From: Mycolicibacterium sp. P1-5
GTDB lineage: Bacteria; Actinomycetota; Actinomycetes; Mycobacteriales; Mycobacteriaceae
NCBI RefSeq assembly: GCF_008329565.1
Contig: NZ_NPKT01000007.1
Coordinates: 150,879-214,878 of the forward strand
Direction: 5' to 3'
Length of the DNA: 64,000 nt
A program made the position numbers and the translations under genes. The notes under the pieces were generated by a model that was not told the origin of the DNA, did not search any database, and was given only the letters and a program-made list of their open reading frames with translations. Of the stretch, positions 33,474-43,535 are shown piece by piece. Position 1 is the first letter of the stretch. The number at the start of each line of letters is the position of its first letter.

Positions 33474-35030
33474 CTAGCCGGTGATCGACGGCATGACCGC
33501 CTCGATGAGATGCGGTCCGGGTTCGTCGAACGCCCACCGCAGCGCATCGGCGAATTCCTCCGCGGTGCCAACCCGGCGGGCCGGCACCCCCATCCCCTTG
33601 GCCATGCGAACGAAATCCAATGTGGGACCGGTCAAATCGAGGAGCGACTCAGCCTTCGGCCCCGGCGCCTCCCCCGCCGTCTCAGCACCGACCCGCTGCA
33701 ATTCGATACGCAGGATGTCGTAGGCGCGGTTCGCGTAGACGACGGTGGTGACGTCTAGTTGTTCGCGCGCCTGGGTCCACAACGCCGAAATGGTGTACAT
33801 CGCCGAACCGTCGGACTCCAGACACACCACCGGGCGATCCGGTGCGGCGATGGCCGCCCCGACCGACACCGGCAGCGCATACCCGATGGCGCCGCCGGTC
33901 AGGGTGAGCCAGTCATGAGCTGGGGCACCGGATGTCGCCTGCGCCAGAAGGACTCCCGACGTGTTCGCCTCGTCTACGACGATGGCACGTTCGGGTAGCA
34001 GCGCCCCGATCACGTCGGCTGAGGTCATCACGTTCAACGGACCGCTCGGTAGTGCCGGCCGCGACAGCGCCGCGGTGCCGGCAGTCTCGGCCGGCGCGAT
34101 CCGGGCGGCCACCGTCGTCAGCGCGGTTGCTGCACCGACAGGTCCGGCCAACGTGTAGACCATGCATCCGTCGGGCACCAGATCGCTTGGCTTGCCGGGA
34201 TAGGCGAAGAACGACACCGGATGCGGCGCGCCCGCCAGAACCAGATGCCGGGCGCCGGCGAGCTGCGCGGTGGCCGCCTCGGCGAAATACGCGAGCCGCT
34301 CGACCGCTGGTAGTCCGGCGCCGCGCGACAGACGCGTCGGAAAGGTCTCGCACAGCACTCGCGCCCCGCACACCTGGGCGAGCCTGACCGCCGCGGACAG
34401 GCCGTCCACACCGGTGGCGTCACCGCCGACCAGGATCACCGTCGGCTCAACTGAGCGCAGCACGGACTCGACTTGCTCGGCATTGAATTCGATGGCGACC
34501 GGTTGTGCCGCAACCTCTTTCACCGGTGATGCGCCTTCGTCCCACGAGACGTCGGCAGGCAGGATCAGCGTCGCGATGTGGAGACGGGCGCGGGCGGACG
34601 CAATGGCTTCGGCGGTGTCGGCTGCCACATCAGCGACCGCCATGGTGCGCCGCACCCAGCCCGACACGGTCTGAGCCACCGAGTCGATATCGGATTCCAG
34701 CGGTGCGTCGTACTTCTTGTGATACGTGGCGTGGTCGCCGACGACCACGATCGCCGGCACGTGCGCCCGCCGGGCGTTGTGCAGATTGGCCAGGCCGTTG
34801 CCCAACCCGGGGCCGAGGTGCAGCAGCACCGCTGCGGGCTCACCCGCGATGCGGGCGTAGCCGTCGGCTGCACCGGTGGCCACGCCCTCGAAAAGTGCGA
34901 GCACGCCACGCATCTGCGGCACGCTGTCCAGTGCGGCGACGAAGTGCATCTCCGACGTGCCGGGATTGGCGAAGCACACCCGCACACCGTGGTCGACCAG
35001 GGTGGCGATCAGTGCCTGTGCGCCATTCAT
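33474..35030 (-). CDS. ilvX: thiamine-diphosphate-dependent enzyme, IlvX-like
   Basis: The product is 518 aa with the three-domain ThDP fold. The catalytic Glu lies in Asn-Pro-Gly-Thr-Ser-Glu-Met-His, resembling benzoylformate decarboxylase-type enzymes. The cofactor motif reads Glu-Ser-Asp-Gly-Ser-Ala-Met and ends Val-Val-Tyr-Ala-Asn-Arg, a variant of the usual Gly-Asp-Gly...Asn. M. tuberculosis ilvX occupies the matching position. The acetolactate-synthase label is by homology; the actual reaction is unknown. It overlaps the upstream amidohydrolase gene by four bases. Confidence 0.8.
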   Translation of the reverse strand: MNGAQALIATLVDHGVRVCFANPGTSEMHFVAALDSVPQMRGVLALFEGVATGAADGYARIAGEPAAVLLHLGPGLGNGLANLHNARRAHVPAIVVVGDHATYHKKYDAPLESDIDSVAQTVSGWVRRTMAVADVAADTAEAIASARARLHIATLILPADVSWDEGASPVKEVAAQPVAIEFNAEQVESVLRSVEPTVILVGGDATGVDGLSAAVRLAQVCGARVLCETFPTRLSRGAGLPAVERLAYFAEAATAQLAGARHLVLAGAPHPVSFFAYPGKPSDLVPDGCMVYTLAGPVGAATALTTVAARIAPAETAGTAALSRPALPSGPLNVMTSADVIGALLPERAIVVDEANTSGVLLAQATSGAPAHDWLTLTGGAIGYALPVSVGAAIAAPDRPVVCLESDGSAMYTISALWTQAREQLDVTTVVYANRAYDILRIELQRVGAETAGEAPGPKAESLLDLTGPTLDFVRMAKGMGVPARRVGTAEEFADALRWAFDEPGPHLIEAVMPSITG

Positions 35031-35860
35031 GCGGCCCGAGCTTCGAGTTTGGTGAACACCCGTGCGGCGTTGTCGTGCAGATATGCCGAGCGGGTCGACT
35101 CAGGCAGCTCGAGCTCGTCGAGGCCGTCCAGTGCGTGTGCGTGCCCGATCATCGGATAGTTGGTGCCGAACAACACTTTCCGCGCTCCGGTGCCTGTTTT
35201 CATGAAGGTCACCAGCTCCTTCGGTAGGCGCCGGGAGGTGTAGGCCGAAGTGTCGATGTAGACATTCTCGTGCTTACGGCAGACCGCCACCATCTCCTCG
35301 GTCCAGGGATATCCGACGTGCCCGCAGACGATGGTGAGTTCGGGGAAGTGCAGGGCAATCTCATCGATGTAGGGAATTGGCCGCCCGGTTTCCGAGGACC
35401 GCAGGGGACCCGTGTGGCCCACCTGGGTGCAGAACGGCACGCCGAGTTCAACGCATTCGGCGAACAGCGGGTAATAGCGACGATCAGTCGGCGGTGCGCC
35501 CCAGAGCCACGGCACGACTCGCAACCCGACGAAGCCCTCGTCCCGCACCCGTCGGCGCAATTCGCGTACCGCCACCATCGGTCGGTCGAGATCGACGGTT
35601 GCCAGCCCCGCCAACCGCGTGGGATGCCGGCCCACCCACCCGGCCACCTCGTCGTTGGACACCAGATCCTGACCGTTGGGACCAAGCCATGCGCTCAGCA
35701 CGCCGACGTCGACACCAGCGGCGTCCATCGATTCCAGAGTCAGGTCGATGGGCAGTTCACCCTCTGGAATCTGCCCGCCGGTCCAGCGGCGCAGCGATGC
35801 CAGGAAGTCGCTGGCCAGAAACCGCTCGGTGGGATGCTGCATCCACACGTCGATCGTCAT
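35027..35860 (-). CDS. amidohydrolase_2-fold protein with altered metal ligands (Rv3510c-like)
   Basis: The product is 277 aa, a TIM-barrel of the ACMSD-like amidohydrolase group. Conserved pieces are Gln-Val-Gly-His-Thr-Gly, Val-Cys-Gly-His-Val-Gly-Tyr-Pro-Trp and Phe-Gly-Thr-Asn-Tyr-Pro. The N-terminal His-x-His metal motif is replaced by Trp-Met-Gln-His, and the usual Asp in Phe-Gly-x-Asp-Tyr-Pro is Asn, so metal use may differ from typical members. It overlaps ilvX by four bases, suggesting a joint function. Substrate unknown. Confidence 0.75.
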   Translation of the reverse strand: MTIDVWMQHPTERFLASDFLASLRRWTGGQIPEGELPIDLTLESMDAAGVDVGVLSAWLGPNGQDLVSNDEVAGWVGRHPTRLAGLATVDLDRPMVAVRELRRRVRDEGFVGLRVVPWLWGAPPTDRRYYPLFAECVELGVPFCTQVGHTGPLRSSETGRPIPYIDEIALHFPELTIVCGHVGYPWTEEMVAVCRKHENVYIDTSAYTSRRLPKELVTFMKTGTGARKVLFGTNYPMIGHAHALDGLDELELPESTRSAYLHDNAARVFTKLEARAA

Positions 35861-35888
35861 CGCGTTCGACTGTAGACGCGGAACCTGC

Positions 35889-37019
35889 TCAGCTGTCGCG
35901 GATCGTGTCCAGTTTCCGGGTCGCGGCCTCGAAGCCGGTGACCAGTTCGGCGATGATGTCGGCTACCGGGCGGATCTCGTTCATCCGGCCCACGATCTGA
36001 CCGACCGGCATCGCGACAGTGGTCGGGTCGGCCGACACACTCATCCGCTGATGCGCCTCGGAAACCAGGATGTTCTGCAGCGGCATCGGCAACGGCTCGG
36101 GTGCACCCTCGGCATCCCACGCCTCGGTCCAGCGGCTCTTGAGCAGACGCGCCGGCTTGCCGGTGTAGATGCGCCGGCGCACGGTGTCGCTCGAACCGGC
36201 CGCAAGCAACGCCTCCTGGATCACCGACGCGCCCCCTTCGGTGCGAACACCGAGGTCGTACTCGGCAGCGGTCAGGAATGCCGAACCCATCCAAACACCT
36301 TGAGCGCCAAGCGCGAGCGCAGCGGCCACCTGTCGGCCGCTGCCGATACCACCGGCCGCGAGCACGGCGACCGGTCGGGCAAGCCCAGCTAACCCATCAG
36401 TGACCTCGGGGACGAGCACCATCGAGGCGATCTCACCGGTGTGGCCGCCGGCCTCGTGGCCCTGGGCGATCACGATGTCGACACCGTTCTCGGCGTGCCG
36501 CTGTGCGTGCTTGGCGCTTCCGGCCAGCGCCGCCACCGGGACCCCGGCCGCGTGCACCTGGTCGATGACGTCCTTCGGCGGCGAACCCAGCGCGTTGGCG
36601 ATGAGCTTGATCGGGTGCCGCAGTGCCACCTCGACGTGACTGCGGGCCACCGAGTGCAGCCAGCCCAGTACGCCCTCGGACTTCTCCTCATCCTCCGGCA
36701 GCGGGGGTACGCCGAGGTCGGCGAGAGTCTTGGCGACGAAGTCCCGATGGGTCTGCGGGATCAGCTTGTTGATGTCGATCGACGAACCCTCGGTGGGGAT
36801 CTTCGCCGGCATCACGACGTCGACGCCGTACGGCTTACCGTCGGTGTTGGAGTCCATCCATTGCAGGACGGCCTCCAGATCGTCGGGATCGTTGAACCGC
36901 ACACACCCCAGGACGCCCATGCCGCCGGCCCGGGTGACCGCGGCGGCCACCTTCTCCGACGGGGTGAAAACGAAGATCGGGTACTGGATGCCGAACCGAT
37001 CGCAGAGCTCGGTGTGCAT
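35889..37019 (-). CDS. nitronate monooxygenase-like FMN-dependent oxidoreductase
   Basis: The product is 376 aa, a TIM-barrel flavoprotein. The N-terminus (Arg-Phe-Gly-Ile-Gln-Tyr-Pro-Ile), Ala-Gly-Gly-Met-Gly-Val-Leu-Gly, Gln-Gly-His-Glu-Ala-Gly-Gly-His-Thr-Gly and Ala-Ala-Gly-Gly-Ile-Gly-Ser-Gly-Arg match the 2-nitropropane dioxygenase/IpdC-like group. Its start overlaps the fadD19 stop by one base, so it is probably co-expressed from the KstR-controlled fadD19 promoter. A role in steroid metabolism is inferred from context. Confidence 0.8.
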   Translation of the reverse strand: MHTELCDRFGIQYPIFVFTPSEKVAAAVTRAGGMGVLGCVRFNDPDDLEAVLQWMDSNTDGKPYGVDVVMPAKIPTEGSSIDINKLIPQTHRDFVAKTLADLGVPPLPEDEEKSEGVLGWLHSVARSHVEVALRHPIKLIANALGSPPKDVIDQVHAAGVPVAALAGSAKHAQRHAENGVDIVIAQGHEAGGHTGEIASMVLVPEVTDGLAGLARPVAVLAAGGIGSGRQVAAALALGAQGVWMGSAFLTAAEYDLGVRTEGGASVIQEALLAAGSSDTVRRRIYTGKPARLLKSRWTEAWDAEGAPEPLPMPLQNILVSEAHQRMSVSADPTTVAMPVGQIVGRMNEIRPVADIIAELVTGFEAATRKLDTIRDS

Positions 37020-38671
37020 CAGCTGCTGGCACCCGCGTGCTTGGCGTGCACCTCATCGGCCGGGCGAAGCTCGGTCTGATCCTTCGCCCACTTGTAGTCG
37101 GGCTTGCCGGCCGGCGAGCGCTTCACCTCGTCGACGATCCAGAGACTGCGCGGCACCTTATAGCCGGCAATCTCCTTGCGCACGAACGTATCCAGATCCG
37201 CCAGCGTCGGCCGTGCTCCCTTGCGCGGCGCGATCACTGCGGCCACATGGTTGCCGAAGCGGGGGTCGGGCACGCCGACCACGAGGGCATCGAACACGTC
37301 GGGATGCCCCTTGAGCGCGGCCTCGACCTCTTCGGGGTAAATCTTCTCGCCGCCACTGTTGATCGACACCGAGCCGCGACCCAGCATCGTGACGGTGCCG
37401 TCCGCCTCGACCTCGGCGTAGTCGCCCGGGATCGCGTAGCGCACCCCGTTGTAGGTCTTGAAGGTCTCGGCCGTCTTCTTCTCGTCCTTGTAGTAGCCGA
37501 CCGGGATGTTGCCCTTCTTGGCGATCACGCCGCGCACCCCTGAACCGGGCGTGACCTCCTTGCCGTCTTCGTCGAGCACCACGGTGCGATGGTCGATGGT
37601 CACCCGCGGACCGCCCATGTGATGCTCGCCCTTGGCGACGATGCTGGTGCCGCCGAAGCCGGTTTCCGACGAGCCGATCGAGTCGGTGATCACCCGGTTG
37701 GGCAGCAGTTCGAGCAGCTTCTCCTTGAGGCTGGTGGAGAACAGCGCCGCGGTGCTGGCCAGCAAGAACAGCGAGGAGAGGTCGTATTCCTTGCCGCTGT
37801 CCACGGCGGCCTGCAGCGCATCGAGCAGTGGCCGGGCCATGGCGTCACCGGTGAAGAACAGCAGGTTCACCTTGTGCTCGTGGATGGTGCGCCACACTTC
37901 GTCTGCATCGAATTCCGGTGCGAGCACGGTGGTTTGGCCCGAGAAGATGGACATCCAGGTAGCCGACTGGGTTGCGCCGTGGATCATGGGCGGGATCGCG
38001 TAACGGACCATCGGCGAGTTTTCGGCCGCTGCCCTCGACAGGTCGTACTCATCCTTGACGAACTCGCCGGTGGCGAAGTCGGTGCCGCCGAACAGAACTC
38101 GGTAGACATCCTCGTGGCGCCACATCACGCCCTTGGGGAAGCCGGTGGTTCCGCCGGTGTAGAGCAGGTAGATGTCGTCCTCGCTGCGCTCGCCGAAGTC
38201 CCGCTCCGGCGAGCTCTCGGACAGCGCCGTGTAGAACTCCACGCCGCCGTAGCGGCCGAAGTCGTTATCGCTGCCGTCTTCGATGACGAGGATCGTCTTG
38301 ACGTCCGGGGTGTCGGGCAGCACGTTGGCCACCCGGTCGGCGTACTGGCGTTCGTGCACCAGGGCCACCATGTCGGAGTTCTCGAACAGGTAGCGCAGTT
38401 CGCCCTCGACATAGCGGAAGTTGACGTTCACCAGGATGGCGCCCGCCTTGATGGTGCCCAGCATCGCGATGACGATCTCGATGCGGTTGCGGCAGTACAA
38501 CCCGACCTTGTCGTCCTTCTTGACGCCGTGGTCGAGGAGGTAGTGCGCGAAGCGGTTCGCCCTCTCCTCGAGCTCGGCGAAGGTGATTTTGTCGTCACCA
38601 CAGATGAAGGCGACGCGGTCAGGCACGGCGTCGATGGCGTGCTCGGCTAGATCAGCTATGTTCAAGGCCAC
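37019..38671 (-). CDS. fadD19: steroid-acid CoA ligase FadD19
   Basis: The product is 550 aa, an adenylate-forming CoA ligase. ATP loop [13 protein letters not shown] and the C-terminal catalytic-lysine segment (Arg-Ser-Pro-Ala-Gly-Lys-Pro-Asp-Tyr) are present. FadD19 activates the C26/C27 carboxylate of cholesterol-derived steroids and is needed for C24-branched sterols in rhodococci. GTG start at 38671, nine bases from a KstR-type operator and divergent from echA19. Confidence 0.92.
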   Translation of the reverse strand: MALNIADLAEHAIDAVPDRVAFICGDDKITFAELEERANRFAHYLLDHGVKKDDKVGLYCRNRIEIVIAMLGTIKAGAILVNVNFRYVEGELRYLFENSDMVALVHERQYADRVANVLPDTPDVKTILVIEDGSDNDFGRYGGVEFYTALSESSPERDFGERSEDDIYLLYTGGTTGFPKGVMWRHEDVYRVLFGGTDFATGEFVKDEYDLSRAAAENSPMVRYAIPPMIHGATQSATWMSIFSGQTTVLAPEFDADEVWRTIHEHKVNLLFFTGDAMARPLLDALQAAVDSGKEYDLSSLFLLASTAALFSTSLKEKLLELLPNRVITDSIGSSETGFGGTSIVAKGEHHMGGPRVTIDHRTVVLDEDGKEVTPGSGVRGVIAKKGNIPVGYYKDEKKTAETFKTYNGVRYAIPGDYAEVEADGTVTMLGRGSVSINSGGEKIYPEEVEAALKGHPDVFDALVVGVPDPRFGNHVAAVIAPRKGARPTLADLDTFVRKEIAGYKVPRSLWIVDEVKRSPAGKPDYKWAKDQTELRPADEVHAKHAGASS

Positions 38672-38680
38672 GGACCCAAA

Positions 38681-38695
38681 CTAGAACGTGTTACA
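38681..38695. promoter_or_regulatory. KstR-type operator between fadD19 and echA19
   Basis: CTAGAACGTGTTACA lies within the 69-base divergent gap, nine bases upstream of the fadD19 GTG and 45 bases upstream of the echA19 GTG. One site very probably represses both genes. Confidence 0.78.
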
Positions 38696-38740
38696 TTTCA
38701 GTTCAAGTCCCCGGCATCGACGCAGGAAGGCGGTCTGTTT

Positions 38741-39541
38741 GTGAGCGAGAGCCAGAAGGGCCCCGACGCCCTCATTGAGCAGCGCGGACACACCCTCATC
38801 CTCACGCTGAACCGACCTGAGGCGCGCAACGCCTTGTCCACCGAGATGCTGTCGATCATGGTCGAGGCCTGGAACCGCGTCGACGACGATCCGGCGATTC
38901 GCACGTGCATCCTGACCGGCGCGGGTGGGTATTTCTGCGCAGGCATGGACCTGAAGGGCGCCACCAAAGCACCTCCCGGCGACTCGTTCAAGAGCGGCGC
39001 CTTCGATCCGACCAAGATCGAAGGCCTGCTGAAGGGTCGGCGGCTCACCAAGCCACTCATCGCGGCCGTCGAAGGCCCGGCCATCGCGGGTGGCACCGAG
39101 ATCCTGCAGGGCACCGACATCCGGGTGGCCGGTGAGAGCGCGAAGTTCGGCATCTCCGAGGCGAAGTGGAGTCTGTACCCGATGGGCGGCTCGGCGGTGC
39201 GGCTGCCCCGGCAGATCCCGTACACCATCGCGTGCGACCTGCTGCTGACCGGCCGCCACATCACCGCTGCCGAGGCGCTGTCCTACGGGCTGATCGGTTA
39301 TGTGGTGCCCGACGGCACCGCGCTGGACAAGGCTCTCGAGATCGCCGACAGCATCAACAACAACGGCCCGCTCGCCGTGCAGGCGATCCTCAAAACGATC
39401 CGCGAGGCGGAGGGCATGCACGAGCTCGACGCGTTCAAACCCGACACCGCCAATGGCATCCCGGTGTTCCTGTCCGATGACGCCAAGGAAGGCCCGCTCG
39501 CGTTCAAGGAGAAGCGGGCCCCGCAGTTCAAGATGCGCTAG
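38741..39541 (+). CDS. echA19: steroid enoyl-CoA hydratase EchA19
   Basis: The product is 266 aa, of the crotonase fold. The oxyanion-hole segment Ala-Gly-Met-Asp-Leu-Lys-Gly and [11 protein letters not shown] are visible. EchA19 homologues hydrate side-chain enoyl-CoA steroids. GTG start at 38741 with GGAAGGCGG upstream. The last 14 bases overlap the convergent cutinase-family gene. Confidence 0.9.
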   Translation: MSESQKGPDALIEQRGHTLILTLNRPEARNALSTEMLSIMVEAWNRVDDDPAIRTCILTGAGGYFCAGMDLKGATKAPPGDSFKSGAFDPTKIEGLLKGRRLTKPLIAAVEGPAIAGGTEILQGTDIRVAGESAKFGISEAKWSLYPMGGSAVRLPRQIPYTIACDLLLTGRHITAAEALSYGLIGYVVPDGTALDKALEIADSINNNGPLAVQAILKTIREAEGMHELDAFKPDTANGIPVFLSDDAKEGPLAFKEKRAPQFKMR

Positions 39542-40283
39542 TCGCCTTCGGAGCCGTTGCCATTGCTGCCGCCACCTTGTCCGCGGCGAAGCTGGCAGCC
39601 GCAGCGGTCATCCCGTTGAACGCGTATGCCTGGTGTGCGGCGTTGTCGCCGCCCGTGGGAGAGCAGATCGGGTCATCGGGAACGCACTCGTCGATGGTCT
39701 TCGCCGCGTACAGGTTCCCAACTGTGATCGGCGGCGCCGTGCGGTCGACATTGTTCAAGAACCCGTTGGACGGCTTTCCGAACAGGGCGACGGCGACGAC
39801 ATGGTCGGCGATCGCGGGCGCCATCGGTCCGGTGATTCCGGCCGGCGCGACATAGCCATCCGGGATCTTGTCGGCGGTGACATAGCCGGCCACGGCAGCA
39901 CCCTGCGAGTACCCGCCAAGCACCATCTTGGTGTTCGGGCATCGCGCCGCCATGTCGCGGACCCGGTTGCTGGCATCGATCACGCCGTCCGCCGCCGTTG
40001 AAAAGTTGAGCGAGGCAGGGTAATTGACCGCGTAGACGTCGACAGACTTGCCGATGAGCTGGGGCTGCGCCCGCAGTTCGTCGACGAACGCCTGCCCGAT
40101 GCCGCCGACGCCCGGCGGTTCGAAGGTGCCCCGAGCGAAGATCACCTCGACGTCCGGACACCCCTCGTCCGCGCCGGCTCTCGGAACCCCGCGCGGTGAC
40201 AACAACAACGCCACCGCGATCAGCAACGCGACAAACAGCAGCGCGCAGACGTACCGAAACTGGTCGGATTTGATGCCGTTCAT
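39528..40283 (-). CDS. second cutinase-family esterase, signal-anchored
   Basis: The product is 251 aa. A strongly hydrophobic N-terminal segment (about 10-32) may be an uncleaved anchor or signal peptide. The cutinase triad is visible: Gly-Gly-Tyr-Ser-Gln-Gly, Asp in Asp-Asp-Pro-Ile-Cys and His in Ala-Ala-His-Gln. It resembles the cutinase at 32739 but is clearly diverged. ATG 40283 is chosen over ATG 40295 because of the GGGGCGAG before it. It lies between echA19 and cyp142. Confidence 0.85.
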   Translation of the reverse strand: MNGIKSDQFRYVCALLFVALLIAVALLLSPRGVPRAGADEGCPDVEVIFARGTFEPPGVGGIGQAFVDELRAQPQLIGKSVDVYAVNYPASLNFSTAADGVIDASNRVRDMAARCPNTKMVLGGYSQGAAVAGYVTADKIPDGYVAPAGITGPMAPAIADHVVAVALFGKPSNGFLNNVDRTAPPITVGNLYAAKTIDECVPDDPICSPTGGDNAAHQAYAFNGMTAAAASFAADKVAAAMATAPKATSAS

Positions 40284-40414
40284 CTCGCCCCACATCTACT
40301 ACGGTGTTGCCCCGGCCCGGTCAGGAGCACCGCTTCCCCCGAGGTGGGGACGTGATTCCCGTAACTGACGCCCGCCAAACACCGCGTCGCCGACGTGACG
40401 TTCGCCGGGTGCGG

Positions 40415-41626
40415 TTACGCCAGCACCGGCCTCGACGGGGTGAACACCACCGGCATCTCCTCCAGGCCGCTGACGAAGTTCGCCGCCCGCAGCGGCAGCG
40501 CCGACTCGTCGGCGAGCCGCAGGTCGGGCAGCCGCTCGAGGACCTTGCGCACCATGGTGCTCAACTCCAGCCGAGCCAGCTGGTTACCGAGGCAGAAGTG
40601 CGTTCCGAAGCCAAACGCCAAGTGACTGTTCGGGTTCCGGTCGATGCGGAAATTCTCCGGGTCACCGAACACCGACTCGTCGAAGTTGGCCGCCTCGAAC
40701 ATCAACAGCATTTTCTCGCCCTGGCGCAGTTGGGTCCCGTGGAAATCCACATCGCGCATCGCGGTTCGGGCCATGTTCTTCACCGGGGAGGTCCAGCGCA
40801 GCATCTCTTCGATCGCACCGGGCAACAGGCTCTGGTCGGCCAGCAGGCGCTGCCACTGATCCTGATGCCGCACAAGCTGTTCAGTGCCGCCGGAGAGCGT
40901 ATGCCGGGTGGTCTCGTCCCCGCCGATGAGAATCAGCAGGGTCTCCATGATGATTTCCTGATCGTCGAGACGCGAGCCTTCGACTTCGGAGTTGACCAAG
41001 ATCGAGAACAGGTCGTCGGTCGGCTCGGCGCGGCGCTTGGCGATGGTCTCGGTGGCGTAGGCGGAGTATCCGGCAAACGCGTCCATGACTGCCTGCAGGG
41101 TCTCGGCGTCGGCGGCGGAGTTCAACCCGCACACCAGGTCATCGGACCACTTCAACAGCGTTGAGCGCTCCTGCGGGAGCACGCCGAGCATGTCGCCGAT
41201 CACGGCCATCGGCAGCGGCGCGGCGATGTCGCGGACGAAGTCGCACTCCCCCCGCTCGCAGACCGCGTCGATCAACGTGTCACACAAGGTGTCGATCCCG
41301 GCTACCTTGTCCATCACGCGCTTGCGGGTGAAGCCCGCGTTGACGAGCTTGCGGCGCAACAGATGTCCGGGATCGTCCATATCGATCATGTAGGGCATAC
41401 CCGGGTTGTCCGGCCGAATTCCACCGGTATTGGAGAAGGTTTCGGGATCGCGCTCGGCGTCGATCACGGCCTGGTAGCTCGCCGCGGCGGCCAACCCGTT
41501 GCGGTCGCGAAACACCGGCTGATTGGCCCGCATCCAGCGATACGCTTCGCGTGCACCACCGTCGGCATAGAAATTGCCATCGGTCAGATCAACATTCGGC
41601 TTGGTCGGCGCCAGGGTGCCTGTCAT
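40415..41626 (-). CDS. cyp142: cytochrome P450 CYP142, cholesterol C26/C27 oxidase
   Basis: The product is 403 aa. The heme loop is Phe-Gly-Phe-Gly-Thr-His-Phe-Cys-Leu-Gly (Cys345), the I-helix carries Gly-Gly-Asp-Glu-Thr-Thr-Arg (around 235-241) and the ExxR motif is Glu-Glu-Met-Leu-Arg (around 273-277). CYP142 oxidises the terminal methyl of cholest-4-en-3-one to the acid used by FadD19. The start at 41626 has GGAGGG nine bases upstream. Electrons may come from the ferredoxin at 28518 (inference). Confidence 0.9.
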   Translation of the reverse strand: MTGTLAPTKPNVDLTDGNFYADGGAREAYRWMRANQPVFRDRNGLAAAASYQAVIDAERDPETFSNTGGIRPDNPGMPYMIDMDDPGHLLRRKLVNAGFTRKRVMDKVAGIDTLCDTLIDAVCERGECDFVRDIAAPLPMAVIGDMLGVLPQERSTLLKWSDDLVCGLNSAADAETLQAVMDAFAGYSAYATETIAKRRAEPTDDLFSILVNSEVEGSRLDDQEIIMETLLILIGGDETTRHTLSGGTEQLVRHQDQWQRLLADQSLLPGAIEEMLRWTSPVKNMARTAMRDVDFHGTQLRQGEKMLLMFEAANFDESVFGDPENFRIDRNPNSHLAFGFGTHFCLGNQLARLELSTMVRKVLERLPDLRLADESALPLRAANFVSGLEEMPVVFTPSRPVLA

Positions 41627-41684
41627 CTCGTTCCCTCCACTACTTCTGTCCACGCGGGATGTCGAAGCGGTTTACAGTGACCGC

Positions 41685-42404
41685 ATGTCTGATGCGCAGC
41701 ACACGATCGCCGGCACGGTACTCACCATGCCCGTGCGAATTCGCAAGGCCGACGTCCACACGGCTATGTTCTCGGTTCCGGCCGATGCCGCGCAGCGACT
41801 TGTCGATTACAGCGGGCTGAAAATCTGCGAGTTCCGGCCGGGTCGAGCCGTGGTGAACCTTATGTTGGCCCGCTACATCGACGGCGATTTGGGCAAGTAC
41901 CACGAATTCGGCACCTGCGTGATGGTCAATCCGCCGGGTTCGAATGCCCGCGGACTCAAGGCACTCGGCGACGCCGCGGCGTTCATCCACCACCTGCCCG
42001 TCGACCAGTCCTTCACCTTGGAAGCAGGCCGCACCATCTGGGGCTTCCCCAAGATCATGGCGGACTTCAGCGTCCGCGAGTCCAACCCGTTCACCTTCGA
42101 AGTGAGTGAGAACGGGTCGCTGATCGCGGGCATCGAATTCCACCGGGGCCTGCCGATCCCGTCGCTGCGGCCGCGGACCCAGGTGCTCAAGACCTACACC
42201 TTCGCCGACGGCACCACTCGCGAGGTGCCCTGGGAGATGAAGAACTCCGGGGTTCGCTTCCGGCCGGGCGGTGCAACCCTGCGCCTCGGCGACCATCCGT
42301 ACGCCAAAGAGTTGGCGACACTGGGTCTGCCGAAGCGCGCGATGGTGTCGGGTTCGGTCGCGCACGTCGAGATGACGTTCGGCGACGCCCATGTCCTGCG
42401 CTGA
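41685..42404 (+). CDS. acetoacetate decarboxylase-fold protein (Rv3519-like)
   Basis: The product is 239 aa. The region Phe-Gly-Thr-Cys-Val-Met-Val-Asn-Pro, then Ile-Trp-Gly-Phe-Pro-Lys and Phe-Glu-Val-Ser, matches the ADC superfamily; the Trp-Gly-Phe-Pro-Lys lysine corresponds to the Schiff-base lysine region. It is divergent from cyp142 and convergent with the F420-type gene, in the same place as Rv3519. No enzymatic role is established for this member; a retro-aldol or decarboxylation role in sterol breakdown is conjecture. Confidence 0.75.
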   Translation: MSDAQHTIAGTVLTMPVRIRKADVHTAMFSVPADAAQRLVDYSGLKICEFRPGRAVVNLMLARYIDGDLGKYHEFGTCVMVNPPGSNARGLKALGDAAAFIHHLPVDQSFTLEAGRTIWGFPKIMADFSVRESNPFTFEVSENGSLIAGIEFHRGLPIPSLRPRTQVLKTYTFADGTTREVPWEMKNSGVRFRPGGATLRLGDHPYAKELATLGLPKRAMVSGSVAHVEMTFGDAHVLR

Positions 42405-42459
42405 ACCGAACGTCATCCGGTCAATCTAGATCCCGGACTAGACAACTCGCAAGAAGTGT

Positions 42460-43491
42460 CTACAACAGGTCGGCGGCTTCGCGGATCTGCTCGGGGGTGC
42501 GTGCGCCGATGACCATCATCGTCACCCCGGCTTCCTCCCACGCCACGATCTGTTTGCGGACGTAGTCGATGTCGCCGACGATCGCCGAGTCGTCGACGAG
42601 TTCGTCGGGGACGGCCTTGGCCGCGTCGTCCTTGCGGTCGCTGCGGAACAGCCGGGTGACCTCGTCGACGACCTCGGAGTAACCCATCCGCCGATAGACA
42701 TCGGCGTGGAAGTTGGTGTCCTCGGCACCCATTCCGCCCATGTAGAGCGCCAGGTGGGGCTTGATCAGTTCCATGATCGACGCGCGGTCGTCGGTGACGA
42801 CGACCTGAGCGGTCGCGCAGATTTCGAAGTCCTCGCGGCTACGCCGGGCGCCGGGGCGGGCGAACCCTTCGTCGAGCCACTCGTTGTACATCGGCGCCAG
42901 TCGCGGTGAGTAGAAGATCGGCAGCCAGCCATCGCAGATCTCGGCGGCCAGCGCGACGTTCTTCGGGCCTTCGGCGCCGAGCATGATCGGGATGTCGGCG
43001 CGCAACGGGTGCACGATCGGCTTGAGCGGCTTGCCCAAACCGGTGGTGCCCTCACCCGACAGCGGCAGCGGGTAGTGCGGGCCGGCGCTGGTGACGGGGG
43101 CTTCGCGCGCCCAGACCTGCCGGATGATGTCGATGTACTCGCGGGTGCGCGCCAGCGGCTTGGGGAACTTTTGGCCGTACCAGCCCTCGACCACCTGCGG
43201 CCCGGAGACTCCCAAGCCCAGGATGTGCCGGCCGCCGGAAAGGTGGTCAAGGGTCAGCGACGCCATCGCGCACGCCGTCGGGGTGCGGGCCGAGAGCTGC
43301 ACGACCGAGGTGCCCAGCCGCATTCGGCTGGTTTCGCGACCCCACCAAGCCAGTGGCGTGAACGCGTCCGATCCCCACGCCTCGGCCGTGAACACCGTGT
43401 CGTACCCGGCCTCTTCGGCCACGGCCACGAGTTCGGCGTGATTCGTCGGGGGTTGTGCGCTCCAATATCCGAGTTGCAGACCCAGCTTCAT
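42460..43491 (-). CDS. LLM-class F420-dependent oxidoreductase (Rv3520c-like)
   Basis: The product is 343 aa, a luciferase-like TIM-barrel: Leu-Gly-Tyr-Trp at the N-terminus, Gly-Thr-Ser-Val-Val-Gln and Gly-Leu-Gly-Val-Ser-Gly-Pro-Gln-Val-Val-Glu-Gly-Trp-Tyr-Gly are typical of F420-using members. ATG 43491 is chosen as the family start. It is divergent from the DUF35-like gene with a KstR operator between. Substrate unknown; steroid or CoA-ester oxidation is inferred from position. Confidence 0.82.
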   Translation of the reverse strand: MKLGLQLGYWSAQPPTNHAELVAVAEEAGYDTVFTAEAWGSDAFTPLAWWGRETSRMRLGTSVVQLSARTPTACAMASLTLDHLSGGRHILGLGVSGPQVVEGWYGQKFPKPLARTREYIDIIRQVWAREAPVTSAGPHYPLPLSGEGTTGLGKPLKPIVHPLRADIPIMLGAEGPKNVALAAEICDGWLPIFYSPRLAPMYNEWLDEGFARPGARRSREDFEICATAQVVVTDDRASIMELIKPHLALYMGGMGAEDTNFHADVYRRMGYSEVVDEVTRLFRSDRKDDAAKAVPDELVDDSAIVGDIDYVRKQIVAWEEAGVTMMVIGARTPEQIREAADLL

Positions 43492-43535
43492 CGGTGCCGC
43501 CTTTCTGGCCGGGACACGGTCCTTGCCACGATTCT

